Positions 31,781 through 44,635 of a stretch of DNA of 64,000 nucleotides are shown here, piece after piece. Numbering within the stretch: the first letter of the stretch is position 1; each line of letters begins with the position of its first letter. Made by a program: the position numbers and the translations under genes. The notes beneath the pieces were generated by a model, which saw only the letters and a program-made list of their open reading frames with translations, was not told the origin of the DNA and did no database searches. Origin of the DNA: Prosopocoilus inquinatus (taxonomy: Eukaryota; Arthropoda; Insecta; Coleoptera; Lucanidae); NCBI GenBank assembly GCA_036172665.1, contig CM069877.1:26065001-26129000 (forward strand), given 5' to 3'.

Positions 31781-34752
31781 TTATTTATTTTCTAATTCTT
31801 TTTCCAGTTTTTCAATTAGTTCTTTTAGTTCTTTATCTCTTCCTATATCAGCAATTTTATGGTGACCCCACGCCAGAGTATGAATTTTGTCATCCAAAAT
31901 ATAACGTTTATCGTCTTTAGATGATAAGGCAATTTTATTTTTCAACTCCGTATACACCGTATGAAAATCCGAGTGAAACACGTACATCTTTTTAAAAATA
32001 AAACCATCTCGTTCAATGATTTCTTTGTAGTCATCTACAGATAAGTATTTATCTATAACCTATTTTTTAACACCTTTTTAACGTTCTTAGTACATTTTGA
32101 AATAAGCTTTACACAGTAGGCTTTCGCACCGGTCCCGATAAAAGATTCTATGATCTGTCCTGCGTATTCGTCTATAAATCGTCCAATAACTGATTCAGTT
32201 CGAGGCATTTCATGTATATTATTCGGTGGGTAATTTGAAGTATCAAATTTATCTAAATTTTGCTTTATGTCATCGTATACATTGTCAGCATTAACGGTCA
32301 GTATTAAACTATCCGTATCAGTATATAATGAAGCTGCTCTATTGTTACATTTTCGCTTTATAAAATTGTAATAAAAATCGTACATTAGTGTTTTTGATAT
32401 TTCCAAAACACAAAACCCGACGTATAAAGGTTTATTATAATTTACTTATACTTTGGATAATTCTATTGCGGCCAGATGATCACTAAAAATTTTACTCGAT
32501 TTATAGTTTAGTTTAGCTATCAATGATTCAGCTCCCGGTCTTCGATTATGGGTTTCCCAGCTGGTGGTTAATTTAATGTCGACGCGATACTCAACATTTT
32601 CCATAGTTTTACCGAAAATATTATTGTTTAATAATTTGTAAAAAAAATTCGAATTCGTTTTTAGCTTCAACTCGTTTTTGTGAATTAAAGTCTATGTATA
32701 TTTTTAGCCAACGAGATTGCTTAAATTTAATTGCCCTATGAATTTGGTTTAATATTAAACCATTTTCCAAACATTGTTTCAGATTAAATAGTGAGTTATG
32801 TATTTCCTTTTGTTGTACAGATTTTGAATAAGTTTACCACATTTCGAATTTGGTGGAATTATGTTTTCCGGACAAAAGGGTAATTCGTTGTGGTTGTCAT
32901 GTATATGAGTCGGGTATTACAAATCTACTCCTACTACTAATACTTAATCTCTTCTGTACACAACCCAGTAAATTTTCCCCACGGAAATCTGGAACACATT
33001 GCGTGACCGTACAGATTTGTAGCATCAAGATATAGTAAATATTTAGTTGCCTTCTTAGAGTCAAAACCATGCATAAATTTATTATTAGCGTTTTTGATCC
33101 TTTTAGTGCACATACTCACTCCACCGCGTATACCCATTCTAAAAAAATGTAGCATATCAACATCTTGCAGTAGCTCTAATTTAATTTTTGTCATTCTTAA
33201 CATGCGGTAAAAAAATGCCAAGGATCTAGTTTATAATTATCAATCCAAAGGTCTCTGAAATTTTCAAATGCGTCTGCCAACAATAAAACATCAGATGTTA
33301 GGTATACATTACTGTAATCACTCATAGTTTTATAGTTAAATAAATTCCAAACGCACTGTGCTCTCTCATATTCTTCATCGCTTACGTGTTCATCATACAG
33401 CACATTAAAACTCTTTCTTAGAAGGTAAGGTGGGAAAATCTAATTTCATGAGTGAGTCAATAAAACAATACGGGAAAATACCTTTTTGACGTATTAATTT
33501 AAATATCTCCTCATCGTTAAAATATTTTCCAATTTCCCTACATTGCCAATCTTTCTCTAAAGACGATTGCATGAAACCAAATAGAACTTTAACATTGACA
33601 AATTACCATTGAAACTGCACTTAATGTAATATGCAAATGAATGAAGTTCGTGTTCATAACACTTAACAATGAAAAATTTTTCTGGATTTGGTTCTATTCT
33701 GTCCAGTGGTTTTAGTAATGCTTCGAAATCGGCACATATAACAAAAGGAAGTTTTAACTGTTTTTCAAAATTTTCAAATTGTAATATATTTTCTGGCAAA
33801 CATTCACCGTACTTATTTATTTTTAACTCTGTCGACGGTAAAATTGTTTTGATAACTTTACAGTCTTCACGTTCGTGTCGTTGCAATTTTTCAACACATG
33901 GAAAATACACTAAACATTATATACACAAATATATTTCTCGTGACCGTAATGTGAAATCTGTTTTGACACTAAACGTGATAAATTTTTAATTTAACAATAG
34001 TGAGTATTTCCGTTGTTGTCATCAATTAATAATAAATTTATATGAATATTTTTTCTGTTTTTAGTAAAATCTAACGGTCCTACAACTTCATTAACCGTAA
34101 CCTTACCGTTATAATGGGAACCGACTCTGTAGACATTTATAGAAATATTGTTCTTGCTTTCAAATTTCTTCAGGTCACTAACTTTCAGTGGAAATTCTAG
34201 GTCTGTGAAATCCGCTACTGTGTTATAATGGACATGCGAAGACATCCTTTGAGGAAGACCTGTCGGTTGACACATTGATGACGTTATCGCCCAGGCAAAG
34301 CAAGCGTTGTCATTATTTCTAACATTTATGACAGCTTTCTTCGCACTTATTGAGGACGGTAATGGCATGAAGCTGGATACTTTCAGTGGATTGTATTTAT
34401 TAATGTTGACTTCCATATATAAAATTCTGCACAAAGTCCATCCTATAATAATATTTGCAACTTTCAGTTTTATTCTAAACGATTGCACCTACTACTTTCT
34501 TTACCTGAATCTCTCTCCTGAAATTCCGACATTTTTACGTGTATTTCGTTTACAAAATCGGGATATATATTGTATATATGTATCAGTTCGATAACAAGTT
34601 ATTTTATTCTTGGTATTAAAAGATTTTATCTCAGAACTTTCTTTAGAATCTAAGAAATAGACTCCGAACATTTCCACATTCCACTTTAATGCTTTATGGA
34701 TGTCTAATATGCTTTGAACCAAAGTTAATACTTTTTCCTGAATACTATACAT
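31781..34752 (-). pseudogene. Protein-primed DNA polymerase B of the Polinton
   Basis: Family B polymerase that would copy the Polinton, in at least eight frame-broken pieces. N-terminal region 34752-34501 (ALKWNVEMFGVYFLDSKE) and 34488-33991 (SSFMPLPSSISAKKAVINV, NNDNACFAWAI). Exonuclease motif I, ICADFEALL, in 33910-33557. Polymerase motif A region, LYLDATNLYGHAM, in 33221-32937. NNNIFGKTMENV and the motif-B region in 32670-32446. Motif C, YTDTDSLIL, in 32406-32053. C-terminal ending DDKIHTLAWGHH in 31987-31781. All main blocks are present in order, so the gene was full length (about 1,000 residues) before decay. Converges with the integrase. Confidence 0.88.
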
Positions 34753-34779
34753 AAAGTCCTCGACATCAACATAATTGTA

Positions 34780-35190
34780 AGGTTCAATTCAATTCAAGGT
34801 CATCTCAATGTCAATTCAAGATCATATCAATGTTAATTCAAGGTCACTTCAAGGTCATGACCTTGACCTTGAAGCTCATGGTGGTGTCACGTCAGGAATA
34901 GGGCGATTCTGGAACCTCCTCCGACCTTGACCTTGAATTTTATTGATCAAGGTCGGAGGAGGTTCCAGAATCGGCCTATTCCTACTACTTATGGGCAAGG
35001 AATTTTTACATTGTATGTTCAGTTTTATAAAGACTGTAACGGTATATAGATTGGTTATGTAGCATTTTATTGTTGATAAATATCAACAATGCATGCGTCT
35101 TTGACATTATCATTTACTGATGACTTGTAACGTAATGTAGCGCTCCTTACCCATAGGAGAAGTGCCTTTCAGATTTCGACATATCATGCA
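34780..35190 (-). repeat. Polinton right terminal region
   Basis: Inverse partner of 21900-22200. It contains AAGGTCATGACCTTGACCTT words, a local palindrome at 34895-34990 and the inverse of AGTAGTAGGAATAGG at 34970-34990. The match continues outward to about 35185 (GCGCTACATTACGTTAC and inverse). Confidence 0.65.
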
Positions 35191-35394
35191 TGCTTACGAT
35201 ACAAATCAAAGAAACTTGCGATGTCTAAAATACGCGACACAGATGAAAAATTCAGGCGTTGTTTTTACACAGTTCAAATAAAAATGTCAAGAAATAATAA
35301 CTTTTTTATTTTCCAAATCATGATTACATAAAAAGGGGGCGTACTCCACCAAGTTACGAAACGAGATGGGATGTTATTATAAAAGTTATAATTA

Positions 35395-35690
35395 CTATGT
35401 GGTCCGGAGCTCGAAGGTTATACGTTTGTTGGATGCGATCGTGACAAACGGGGAGGAAGTCTTGGTATTTATGTTAACAATTTGTTAAAATTTAACGTAG
35501 TGGAATCAATGATCGCAGATTTCATAGAAACTCTATGGCTCTAACTTACTTTTCGCACCAAATGTATTCTCATCGGTATTGTATACAGATCGCCGAATCA
35601 TTACAATTTCTCTGAATTTAAAAATTTTCTAGTAAAGCTTTTGGTGACGACAACATTAATGTTGATTTGCTTCATTTCTGTTGAGAAAAT
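35395..35690 (+). pseudogene. LINE endonuclease fragment (Jockey-like)
   Basis: Reads GPELEGYTFVGCDRDKRGG, SLGIYVNNLLKF and LIGIVYRSPNHYNF, the central part of an AP-type endonuclease that nicks the target for non-LTR retrotransposition. Probably the 5' piece of the same LINE whose RT lies at 39370-42100, separated by later insertions. Confidence 0.65.
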
Positions 35691-35719
35691 TATAGATAAC
35701 CAACTTCGTTCATATAGCT

Positions 35720-36440
35720 TGTCCACGAAAAAGTCCGGACATGAATGAATCATTACAAAAAATTTGAGATTATAGAAAAATACACTTATTAGTATTTTTA
35801 AGAAGGCAGTTTTAAAGTACGAATGTCTAGAAATGACGCAACATTTATCAATTTCTAAAGAAAACTATTACATTTGATTTCACCGCTTTCACTAAATTTT
35901 GCACATTCTCTTCTGTGAATTTATCTGCTGCTGCTTCCACTTTGCTTGAAAGTTTTGTTTTTATATCTGTAACACATTTTCCGGTTTTCTTCAGTTTTTT
36001 TTTTTTAATTCAGCCTAATACCGTTCAATCGGCGGCAGGTTGGGAAATTCGGGGATTCACGTCTTTCGGAACAAAGTTTACTGTATTCTCATTAAGTCAC
36101 TCAATTCTGCATTTAGCGTAGTGGGAGGTGGTTAGATAACGCCAAAGTGTAACTATGCGGTCTTACAAATGGCAACAGAAGACGCTGTAGACATTCTTTA
36201 AGCGAGCACATACATTAATTGCTTTATGAAATATGATCTGCGTATGTATCATTCCTCAAGTTCAATTGTTTGGTATCATTTGTTAGCATGGAATTACCTG
36301 TATTAAAACGTTAATCTTCCATACATTTCACCGAACGAAAAGGACTTGGATCTGCGAGCTAAGCAGTATTGTAAGTCGGTGAACCATGCCAGACATTTTT
36401 TTCGGCAATTAAACTGTGTCGACGACCGTCCTTGCGAAAT
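35720..36440 (-). pseudogene. Tc1/mariner-superfamily transposase relic
   Basis: Minus-strand translation gives NENTVNFVPKDVNPRISQPA, the catalytic C-terminal block that precedes and includes the last acidic region in mariner-like (maT/ITm type) transposases, then a helical C-terminus (KTGKCVTDIKTKLSSKVEAA). Upstream pieces to about 36440 are weaker. Many stops. Family level only. Confidence 0.5.
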
Positions 36441-36739
36441 GCTAGAATGCGAATTTTTATAATAATTTTTCAAACACGACAATAATAGCTTGTATTTATA
36501 ATTTTAGCACATAGAATTTTGAAATTAAATAAAAAAAAAACGTTCTAATTGTTCGGCTACATCAAGTAATTTAAACGCTAGAGAAGAAAACCACATTCGG
36601 TGTCGCTGGACACCTGGTATGGGCTTCCACTGCAGAAAATATATGCCTACCACGCGAAATAATGTAACCTTGTGGTTACATTTTGGATATGCACTGATGC
36701 CATTTATTCCTAACAGAACGGATTTTATCATTAAATCTA

Positions 36740-38525
36740 ATTGTCACAAACGTTCATTTAATTCGTGAAGAATAAATTCCTCTGCAGACATTAACATCAC
36801 ATTTATTTCAACTGTCCTCATCAGAGTCAATATGCCCCAGTGAACTGCTACTTCCTTAAAACTAAGTTAATTTTCCAACGGTGCATTCATTAACTCGTTG
36901 AGAATTTAAGTTGGAGCGAAAATGGAAACGTTTCACTCCGATAATTTCCGTGCAGAATTGCTACGTAATCAGCACATTATTAGTGGTAGCTTATCGTAAC
37001 CAGATATACCTATAACTCTGTGTAAGCCGAGCTTGGGAATTTGTTGCCACTGACGTAATTTAAATTGACAAAAGCGCCATATGTCAGCTAAGAGTAAATT
37101 CAGCATTTGTGCAGAATTTCCTCGGATGATGGCAACGATTTATGGTTTGGATTTAAATTTTGATCTATGTCTAGATAAAAATACCTGATTTTTTTTAAAT
37201 CTGCAATAAATAAAAATAATAATTATTATTCGAATAAATTTAATAACACTTAAAAATCGTAACATTATTTATTAAAAATGGAATTATTTGGATTTTTTGA
37301 AGGGGTATTATCACTAACTATATTTCATCCAATTTTACTTCAGCAAAGTAGTAATAACCGTTTAAACTTGCATGTTTTATTTAGAACTATTCTTTCAGTT
37401 CGGAATAAAGATAAAGGTTTCAAATATTGTTGCGGTAATTTTGAGTATAACGACGTAAGGAGATCAAAGTACTTTATACCGTGAGGTAATTTTTTAACTC
37501 TGAACATACAATGTAAATATTCCCATGTTTAGTTTCAGAACAAACGCGTCAATGCTTCAATAACACAAATGTGCTAGTAGTGTCAGTTATGAAATTTCAT
37601 GAATTTAGTCTCAAATATTTAAAGAATACTATGAAAATATTTGATAATTGTTTGGTATCATTGTTTAAAACGTGAAAGAGGATATTTGGAACAATTATAT
37701 TGTTTTTATTTAAAAAATAAATGTTAATAGTCCTTGATTGAAATTCAGCGTGCAGTGCATTGACCCGTTTTTTTCCTAAAATTGAACATAGGGATATTTA
37801 CATTGTATCTTCAGAGTAAAAAAAGCTCATGGTACATACCTTTACTATAAATAATTTACTTTTTGGCAGTTACATTAGGAAAAGCTTCGGTTTGAGGTTT
37901 TTATCACTACTAACTACTGATCTGTAATGTGCGTTCGAGTATTTAAAGACACGGTGACGTTTAACTATTTAGTGGGAGTGTAAACTTGTAATTTGATTGG
38001 TACACCCAAGGTTGCTTTTGTACTTTGGACAAAGCTTCGAATTTGTTGCCTAAAAGACGCGTAATCGTAGAATAGGTATTTTGTAATGAGGAGCAACTCT
38101 TTAAATCCTTCATTATCGACAATTGATAGGGTCTGACAATCCTTGCGGATCATAAACATAATTCCATCCGTTACAGCAACAGCTTTATTTCCTGAAGAAA
38201 ATTATTAAATTTCCTGAAGAAAAGTTCTGATATTGGGTTGACTAATCAATGAAGTTTTTTTTATAATTCACTTTAAAGAAATGTTTCAAAAGTCCGTCTT
38301 TTTTTTCTTCATGGAATAGAGTACTAGATACGTTTTGGGAAAATCGTGCTGGCATTATAGTCTTTATAAAATACATGTTTTTTTTTTATAAGGCATTTTT
38401 TTACATCAGATTCGATCCTTTTTACCATGAGGTAGTTACTGAATGTTATTATCTGATTTAATTTTTTCAGAAAATTTTGTTCTTCCATCCCATAACTGTT
38501 TTACTTTTTGATATATGTAGAAAAA
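36740..38525. other. No gene seen
   Basis: AT-rich sequence between a mariner relic and a MITE. Short frames such as 37278-37484 show no motif. No inverted ends found. Confidence 0.5.
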
Positions 38526-38529
38526 TATT

Positions 38530-39095
38530 ATTTATTGAATGTATGTCTCCGGATTGAACTTACAAGAGGAAGAAAAAGTCTATTTTTAATTTTACAAGAA
38601 AATATCAAAGGGAAAATATTTTTTGCTTTATTTATGACGAACACATCTGTAATTAAAACTTCGATCTAACATAGGGTGTTCTTAAAATAGAAAAAAAAAG
38701 AAACAAAATTAACATTTTTAACTATTCGCTTACTCACGTAATTCAAGCAGTTCTTTTAATTGCAAACGATTTCTTTAATTGTTAAAGTTGCAATAGCATT
38801 TCTTATGTGATTTTTAACACTTAAGTTTCTTGTAAACATTTTATTTTAAACACTGTCAGAAATAGAAATCTGTCGGAGGTCCTTCACTGAACCATTTTGA
38901 TCGAACCAAATATCTCCAATTTTGCAATTTAATCAGCACCAGTCAAACTCGACAGTCTGTATTAAGGTTGAAATTTTAATTACAGATATGTTCATTATAA
39001 ATCAAGCAAAGACAATCTTTTGATGTTCTTTTTTGTAAAATTAAAATTAATTTTTTTCCTCTCTTATAAACCCAATCCAGGGACATACTGTACAT
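38530..39095. mobile_element. MITE with imperfect inverted arms
   Basis: Left arm about 38545-38690 and right arm about 38960-39085 are inverse repeats (ACACATCTGTAATTAAAACT versus its diverged inverse near 38985). The tips resemble TATGTCTCCGGATTG and its inverse CAATCCAGGGACATA. Non-coding; Tc1/mariner-like tip, uncertain. Confidence 0.55.
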
Positions 39096-39369
39096 TGGTC
39101 ACCGTAAAGAAAAACAATTGCGGTTAAAAGGTAGCCATTCAAAATTCTAAATGGACCTGAGTGTTTTTCCGAGAACAAAATATTTTCGAAGCTATCTAAT
39201 TAGTTCCTTAATTTTCATCCACACTGTATAATTATTTGTCGTACATGTATTCCTGAGTACATACATAATCGTGGAGGATAATACAAGCAGTCCTAAGTAA
39301 AAGCAATCAAAATTGTTTCGTTTATGGCTGTAGTGCTACAAGTAAAAAAAAAAACTATAATTATCGTTA

Positions 39370-41007
39370 CGTGCGTATAATTGAGGTGCAATGGGTGAAC
39401 TAACTGATGAGAGTGAGAATATCTTCATGTCGTTTAATTACGAGAGATTAACATAAGACGCAAAATATCAACGACAAAGTTAATATTTTTAATGAATTTA
39501 TCTTGCGTATATTTGACATTCATGCTCCATTCAAAACTAGTTTTCAAAAAGCATACCGCCTCTTGGTTCACAGATAATGTTAAACTAATAATAAAACTTA
39601 GAGACAAAGCTCTAAAAGAGGCAAAAAGTAAGAAAACAATTAGCTGTTTTAAGTATTATACTAAGTATTACACTACTTCGATGATTAGACGAGAAAATCG
39701 TGCCTATTTGCAATATACTGGGTGTATCAGATATCGAATAGGAAATGAAACGCAGTCTTCGTGCTCCCATTTAGCATTTCTACAAGCTCTACGATACACC
39801 ATGAGAGTATCTGTTAATTCTTGATTGGAAAAATTGTGTGCATTTATAAAAATGACAACTGTCTTGACATATTATACGTACTTGTCTCCGCCTTGGTTGC
39901 AAAGGTTTCTCGAAAGGTTTCATTCAAACACCAAACGAATCGTTTGTTCAAAAATAGCGGTAAAAAAAATTTCCAAAAAATTGACGATATTTTCAAAATG
40001 AGCTTTCATGGAATAATTTAAAAACGTTGAATGTTTATAACAGACAGTAAAAATGTACATAAAATTAACTGCCCTATCTTTCAGATGTTGATAACATTAA
40101 TAACAATTTTTACAATTTTATGTCACGTAGTGATGCTGATGCTGATGTTCTGAATTATTATAATAGTAATATATGTACCGATGTCAATTTTTCATTTATA
40201 TTGCTGTCGGTTGCTGATGTAGATATTTTATTACAATCTATTAAATCTCAGTCTATAGGTTAAGATGGCATTTCAGTTAAAATGTTATCTGTATGTTGTC
40301 TTTACCTTTACCATCACGCATATATTAAACACATTCTCAAATTTGATGGCTAATTGCTTTTTTAATAATTTGGAGATTACAGGCAAAATTGAGACAGGTC
40401 TTGTATCAGTATAGTCTGTTGGAGTGCTTGATTTCGGAAGTGGAGTAATAATGCTATTTTTCCCATTGGAAATGGACTATACTGATACAAGACCTGTCTC
40501 AATTTTGCCTGTAATCTCCAAATTATTAAAAAAGCAATTAGCCGTCAAATTTGTAGATATTTAGAAACTAATAATCTGTTACCTAATGAACAGTCGGGAT
40601 TCCGGGCAGGTTACAGCTGTGAATCTGCATTGGCACGTGTTATTGATGATTCGTTACAGAGCATTGATGATGATTGGTAGACTATTAGAAGACGTTCGAC
40701 AGAGTAAATCACACTCTGTTGCTTACTATTTTCAATCAGGTTTTAGTCAAAATACTATTAAATTTTTCTCTTTTTTTCTTAGAAATGGAAAACAGGTTTC
40801 ATATAGTAATAATATACCTTCGTCTCATCAAATTATTTCTGGAGTACCGCAAGATAGCATTTTGGGCCCTCTGCTGTATACGATACACACTTCCAATATT
40901 ATGAAGTGCTTGTTGTATTGTAAATATCAGCTCTATGCAGATGACACTCAGATAGTTCTATTAATGTTGAAAATGCCTCTACTGCTATTTCGAATATTAA
41001 TGCTGAT
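39370..41007 (+). pseudogene. Jockey-like LINE, endonuclease-RT linker and RT
   Basis: Pieces in order: KKHTASWFTDNVKLIIKLRD and KALKEAK (39540-39680), the usual linker before RT; SIGxDGISVKM (40255-40285); RPVSILPVISKLLKK, QSGFRAGYSCESALARVIDD (40500-40660); QIISGVPQDSILGPLLYTIH (40828-40890); and YQLYADDTQIVLL (40926-40965), RT motif C with YADD intact. Many stops and frame changes. It is interrupted at 41008 by a Penelope-like element and resumes at 41918. Part of 40310-40470 is an inverted copy of the following stretch. Confidence 0.75.
40348..40543. repeat. Inverted duplication inside the LINE
   Basis: 71 bp at 40348-40418 recurs as its near-exact reverse complement at 40473-40543 (for example ATACTGATACAAGACCTGTC), with a spacer of about 54 bp. 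The inverted copy encodes the same RT segment, so it looks like a template-switch event. Confidence 0.85.
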
Positions 41008-41088
41008 TGAAGTTTGTTCTTGTCCGACAAAAATTGTAAGTACAAAGTTTTTTTTAATCTCGAACCGGACAGAAAAATGAAGGGAAAA

Positions 41089-41130
41089 CACTGAACGTTT
41101 CACTATAGATTTATAGCTTCGTCAGGAGTG
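41089..41130 (-). ncRNA. Hammerhead ribozyme, PLE type
   Basis: CACTC, CTGACGA, stem II GCTATA/TATAGT, GAAAC, palindrome ACGT, then TT and CAGTG. Core intact; stem I has a mismatch (CACTC against CAGTG) and stem II ends in a G-T wobble. Confidence 0.65.
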
Positions 41131-41829
41131 AAAAAAGTAAATAAACAAGTTGTCAAGAGAAACACATCGTCAAGAGAAACGAAAAGATAACATGATTTTA
41201 AACTAAAATTCGAGTTGCCCGGAATAAAGAGAAAAGTAACTAGAAATAAATTAAAACTAATTTTTTTTTAATTATTAATTAATTGACAGATCTATATCCT
41301 GTTTAAAGAGTCCAGAAAACTACAAAATATGTCATTTAAATTTTCAAAGTCCATACGTTTATTAATAGAATTTGGAGACATTTTAATTTTACACATTTCT
41401 ATGAAACGTCTATTAAAAATATTAAATTCACTGATTATGATTATTTACTAATGAATGCTCTACAAGCATTGAATGATTTTGATTATTTTTTTGAATATGA
41501 TATTTATGTTGGTCTAAACGGAGATAAAGGAGAACCCATTGCTGTACCAAAAATCTGTTTATAAAATTTATCATTGAAAGCAAAATAAGATGTTTCAAAA
41601 CATAAATCAACTATTTCTAAAAAGTTAGTTTTGGAAATATCAGTAAAATCTTTAATCTCTAACCACCTATCATTAATACTTTTTAAAGCTAAATCTTTAG
41701 GAATGTTAGTAAATAAAGAAATAACATCTAAAGAAATTATAATGCAATTATTTGGTACAGTTATTTGTTTTAATTTTCGTTTCTCTTGACGACTTGTTTC
41801 TCTTGACAACTTGTTTATTTACTTTTTTT

Positions 41830-41871
41830 CACTTCTGACGAAGCTATAAATCAATAGCGAAACGTTGAGTG
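41830..41871 (+). ncRNA. Hammerhead ribozyme, PLE type
   Basis: CACTT, CTGACGA (41835-41841... register approximate), stem II GCTAT/ATAGC, GAAAC, ACGT palindrome, GAGTG. Core intact, one wobble in stem I. It mirrors the motif at 41089 at the other end of the insertion. Confidence 0.65.
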
Positions 41872-41917
41872 TTTTCCCTTCCTTTTTTTTCCGTTTCGAG
41901 ATTAAAAAAACTTTGTA

Positions 41918-42100
41918 ATTAATGCTGATATTCAGCACTCTTATAAGTAAGTACATCATCGAAGCACTATCTTCACAATAACAGCAAACAATCTCTGTAT
42001 TAGTTTTTGATCGCTCTAAAAATAGATATGCTGTTATGAAAGTCAACAAGATTAAAATTAACAACGACACAATTCAATTCAAATTTTGTCAATTTAGTAA
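41918..42100 (+). pseudogene. LINE RT, continuation after the PLE
   Basis: Starts with the second copy of the target duplication and reads in one frame VLVFDRSKNRYAVMKVNKIK followed by INNDTIQF, the usual Jockey-type segment after the YADD region. This confirms that 41008-41917 is an insertion. Confidence 0.65.
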
Positions 42101-44635
42101 GATTTAATCACTTTACAATGAATATAGTTAATATTCCTTTACATAAACTTCATTAATATATTTTTTAACATTTTTCAATAGACATTTGTAACATTTTATT
42201 ATTACTATAATTTCATTCATTCATTTATTTTTCTTTAGTTTATTTAATATATTTTTTTCATTGAGTTCAAGACGTAGAGCAGCTGCTTTCTAAGTAGCAG
42301 ATACTTGAACTTTTTGGCAGCATATAAATAATTAAAAAGTTATAATTACTTTATATTTTCATCTATGTTTATTTGTGTGCATGTTGTCAATAAATAGCTT
42401 CATTAGCATTATTAAATACTTTGAGTGCGCACTCAATACACACAATCTACTCTAATCGAAAGCACTAAAATTTAAGTATACTGTGTTATGGCATTTTATA
42501 TAATCGGAAAAAGACTTATAGTAGGACTATTTAATAGGCAGTATTCTTTTTCACTTACAACACAGATAAATTTGACAGGCGAGAAAAATAAGGTAGAGGT
42601 AGAATAGGCATTTTCAGCATTCTTTATAATTTAATCCATTTTTATATTAAAACAAACGTGTTAGTATTTAGTAAATAAAGACAATTCTTCCACTCCAATT
42701 AATTATGTATTTACTTTATCTTTATAGCTAGACCGGTTTTGCCTGTGGCATCAGTAGTTATAACCTTCAAGTTAAAGTAAACTCCTATAATACATAATAA
42801 AGCTTACATTATGATCAGGTGTATATGAGATATTTGTAGATTACTTTATAAAAATTATGTACTAATTGCTTCATCTTTCAGTTGTCCTTTTTGATAGATG
42901 ATTCACTATTGGAATGACAAACGTTCAAATCCTGCTGTGACGTCACAGATGTCGTGTTTGTTTAATGCATGTTTATTGTTCATTAAATTATGTAAGTGTT
43001 GCTTATGTTACTTTTCATGTACAGCTTTAACTTTAGGCGTAAAACATTTTGAATTTATTAAATTGAATACACAACTGTGATTGCAATTTATCAAAGAAAA
43101 TTAGATTTTATTTTATTTTTAAAAGGATACATTTCAGGTTGTAACAACATTCGATAGGTACAGCGTTTGAGTCAACATTTTTTCCCCACCATTAAAGTAA
43201 ATTTTTACATACAAAAATTAATTTAAAAAATCATGTTTTTAGGGATTTTGTGAATTTTTTAACATTTCTGCTTAAATGTAGGCTGGAGGATATATGCAAT
43301 TTTCGGATTGTCCTACTGAAAGTAAGGCGCCTGGCAATCCTGATTTGTAACAAAGTTTTGCAAATTTTTTACTAAATTTTGTATTTTTGTAAATTTTTTA
43401 CTAAAATTATCATCGTGTCATAGTTCTAAGTGAATGTCCGCTTTTTTAGAAGCATCGCAAGATCTGATATGACGACTACTCGTATTTACCGGGTTTTCAT
43501 CTTGCTTAAAACTTCTAGAGGATAGTACAGGCTATGAAAATTAACTGATATTCAAAAATCGTTGCAGCTTTAAATCCAGGCATCCAGGTAATAAGGTATT
43601 TAACATTAAATTTCTGAAAAATATCGATTTTCTCTTACTATTAACTTTTGGCAAGAATAATAACTTGAGAACATTTAGACATTTTTAAAAATATTGAAGA
43701 TAACAGGGTTTTGCCTTTAAATTTAAAATTCGTGTGCGATTTCCCCATTTTATCTCCAGCACTTCAGTCGCCTTCGACCCTGGCCTAATTAACCGTGCAT
43801 CAGTGATTATTTTAGTGCTATTTTAATATGGTTGTGTTTTTATACGTCTTCAATTGTAACTAGTCATTTAATTTTAATAATTGATAGAAACTAGTCGAGT
43901 TTCTGAATATATTATTTGACCAACACTTTGTGTAGAAATGAAAGGACTAAACGAATTTCTCCCCTTTTTGGATTTCTGTTAGAAAATAGATTTTTTTAAG
44001 TTTAAAACTGCCAAGTTGCGTCAATAAAAACTATTTGCAATCAGGAAAAAATTTAACTTTTTCTCATTATAAAGACTGCCTTAAGAAAAATGCACACCGT
44101 GCTAATAATCGGATTTCAAAAATTTGAAAATCACATAAAACTAGTTTATAAATACTATAAAATAATAATTACAGCTGTGGAAATATTTGTCGGAAATTGT
44201 CTTAAGTCAAAAAGCATTTGGCATTAGGTTTCGGTAAAACTTGACTGTGATGTTAAGTTTAATAGTATGCACATTGCCGCGACTATCAAATGTGTTTATT
44301 ATTGTTACCGGTACTAAAATGTAAGAACTATTTACATTTGTAGTACTTTTCTAGAAATAATTTCGCTGTTAATGTGGGTATTACGTTTTTATGTTTTATG
44401 AAATGATTTAAGGAAATAGTAAAAATTCAAATACTGAATATGATTGTCAGGGTAGCTGGCCACAATTGAAAATTATTTTTAATAATACTGGCTGTTTAGT
44501 AAACATAAATGTTTTTAAATAGAACATTCTCTATGTGATACACGTTTTGAAACGCCTTTTAATAATTATATTGAATGGTTAACATGTTCTAATCACTTTT
44601 GTTTACAAAATAAAGCATAATGTTAATATGAAACA
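42101..44635. other. No gene seen
   Basis: 2.5 kb of AT-rich sequence. Frames are short and lack motifs. No inverted ends were recognised. Confidence 0.5.

Larger units (their letters stand above)
21900..35190. mobile_element. Decayed Polinton/Maverick element
   Basis: Large DNA transposon related to adintoviruses. Plus-strand genes: PLA2-like (26892), FtsK/HerA packaging ATPase (28221), two unassigned genes (29091, 30307) and integrase (30728). Minus strand, converging: protein-primed DNA polymerase B (34752-31781). Inverted ends lie at about 21900-22200 and 34860-35190, and contain the block AGTAGTAGGAATAGGCCGAT in both. Major and minor capsid genes and the maturation protease were not found. 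Nearly every gene is broken. A LINE (22581-24350) and one or two MITEs (25455-26900) inserted later. If the ends are right, the original element was about 10-11 kb. Confidence 0.8.
41008..41917. mobile_element. Penelope-like element insertion with 12-bp target duplication
   Basis: A rearranged 910-bp PLE copy sits in the RT of the LINE. ATTAATGCTGAT occurs at 40996-41007 and again at 41918-41929, and the LINE reading resumes after it. The left part, in minus orientation, has the PLE 3' end with a hammerhead (41089-41130) and remains of the GIY-YIG region (41340-41510). A minus-strand RT fragment follows (41504-41809) with SLDVISLFTNIP (motif A) and FGTAMGSPLSPF. The right end (41770-41917) repeats the terminal sequence in plus orientation with a second hammerhead. 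Both ends thus carry the same terminus in inverse orientation. Confidence 0.85.
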
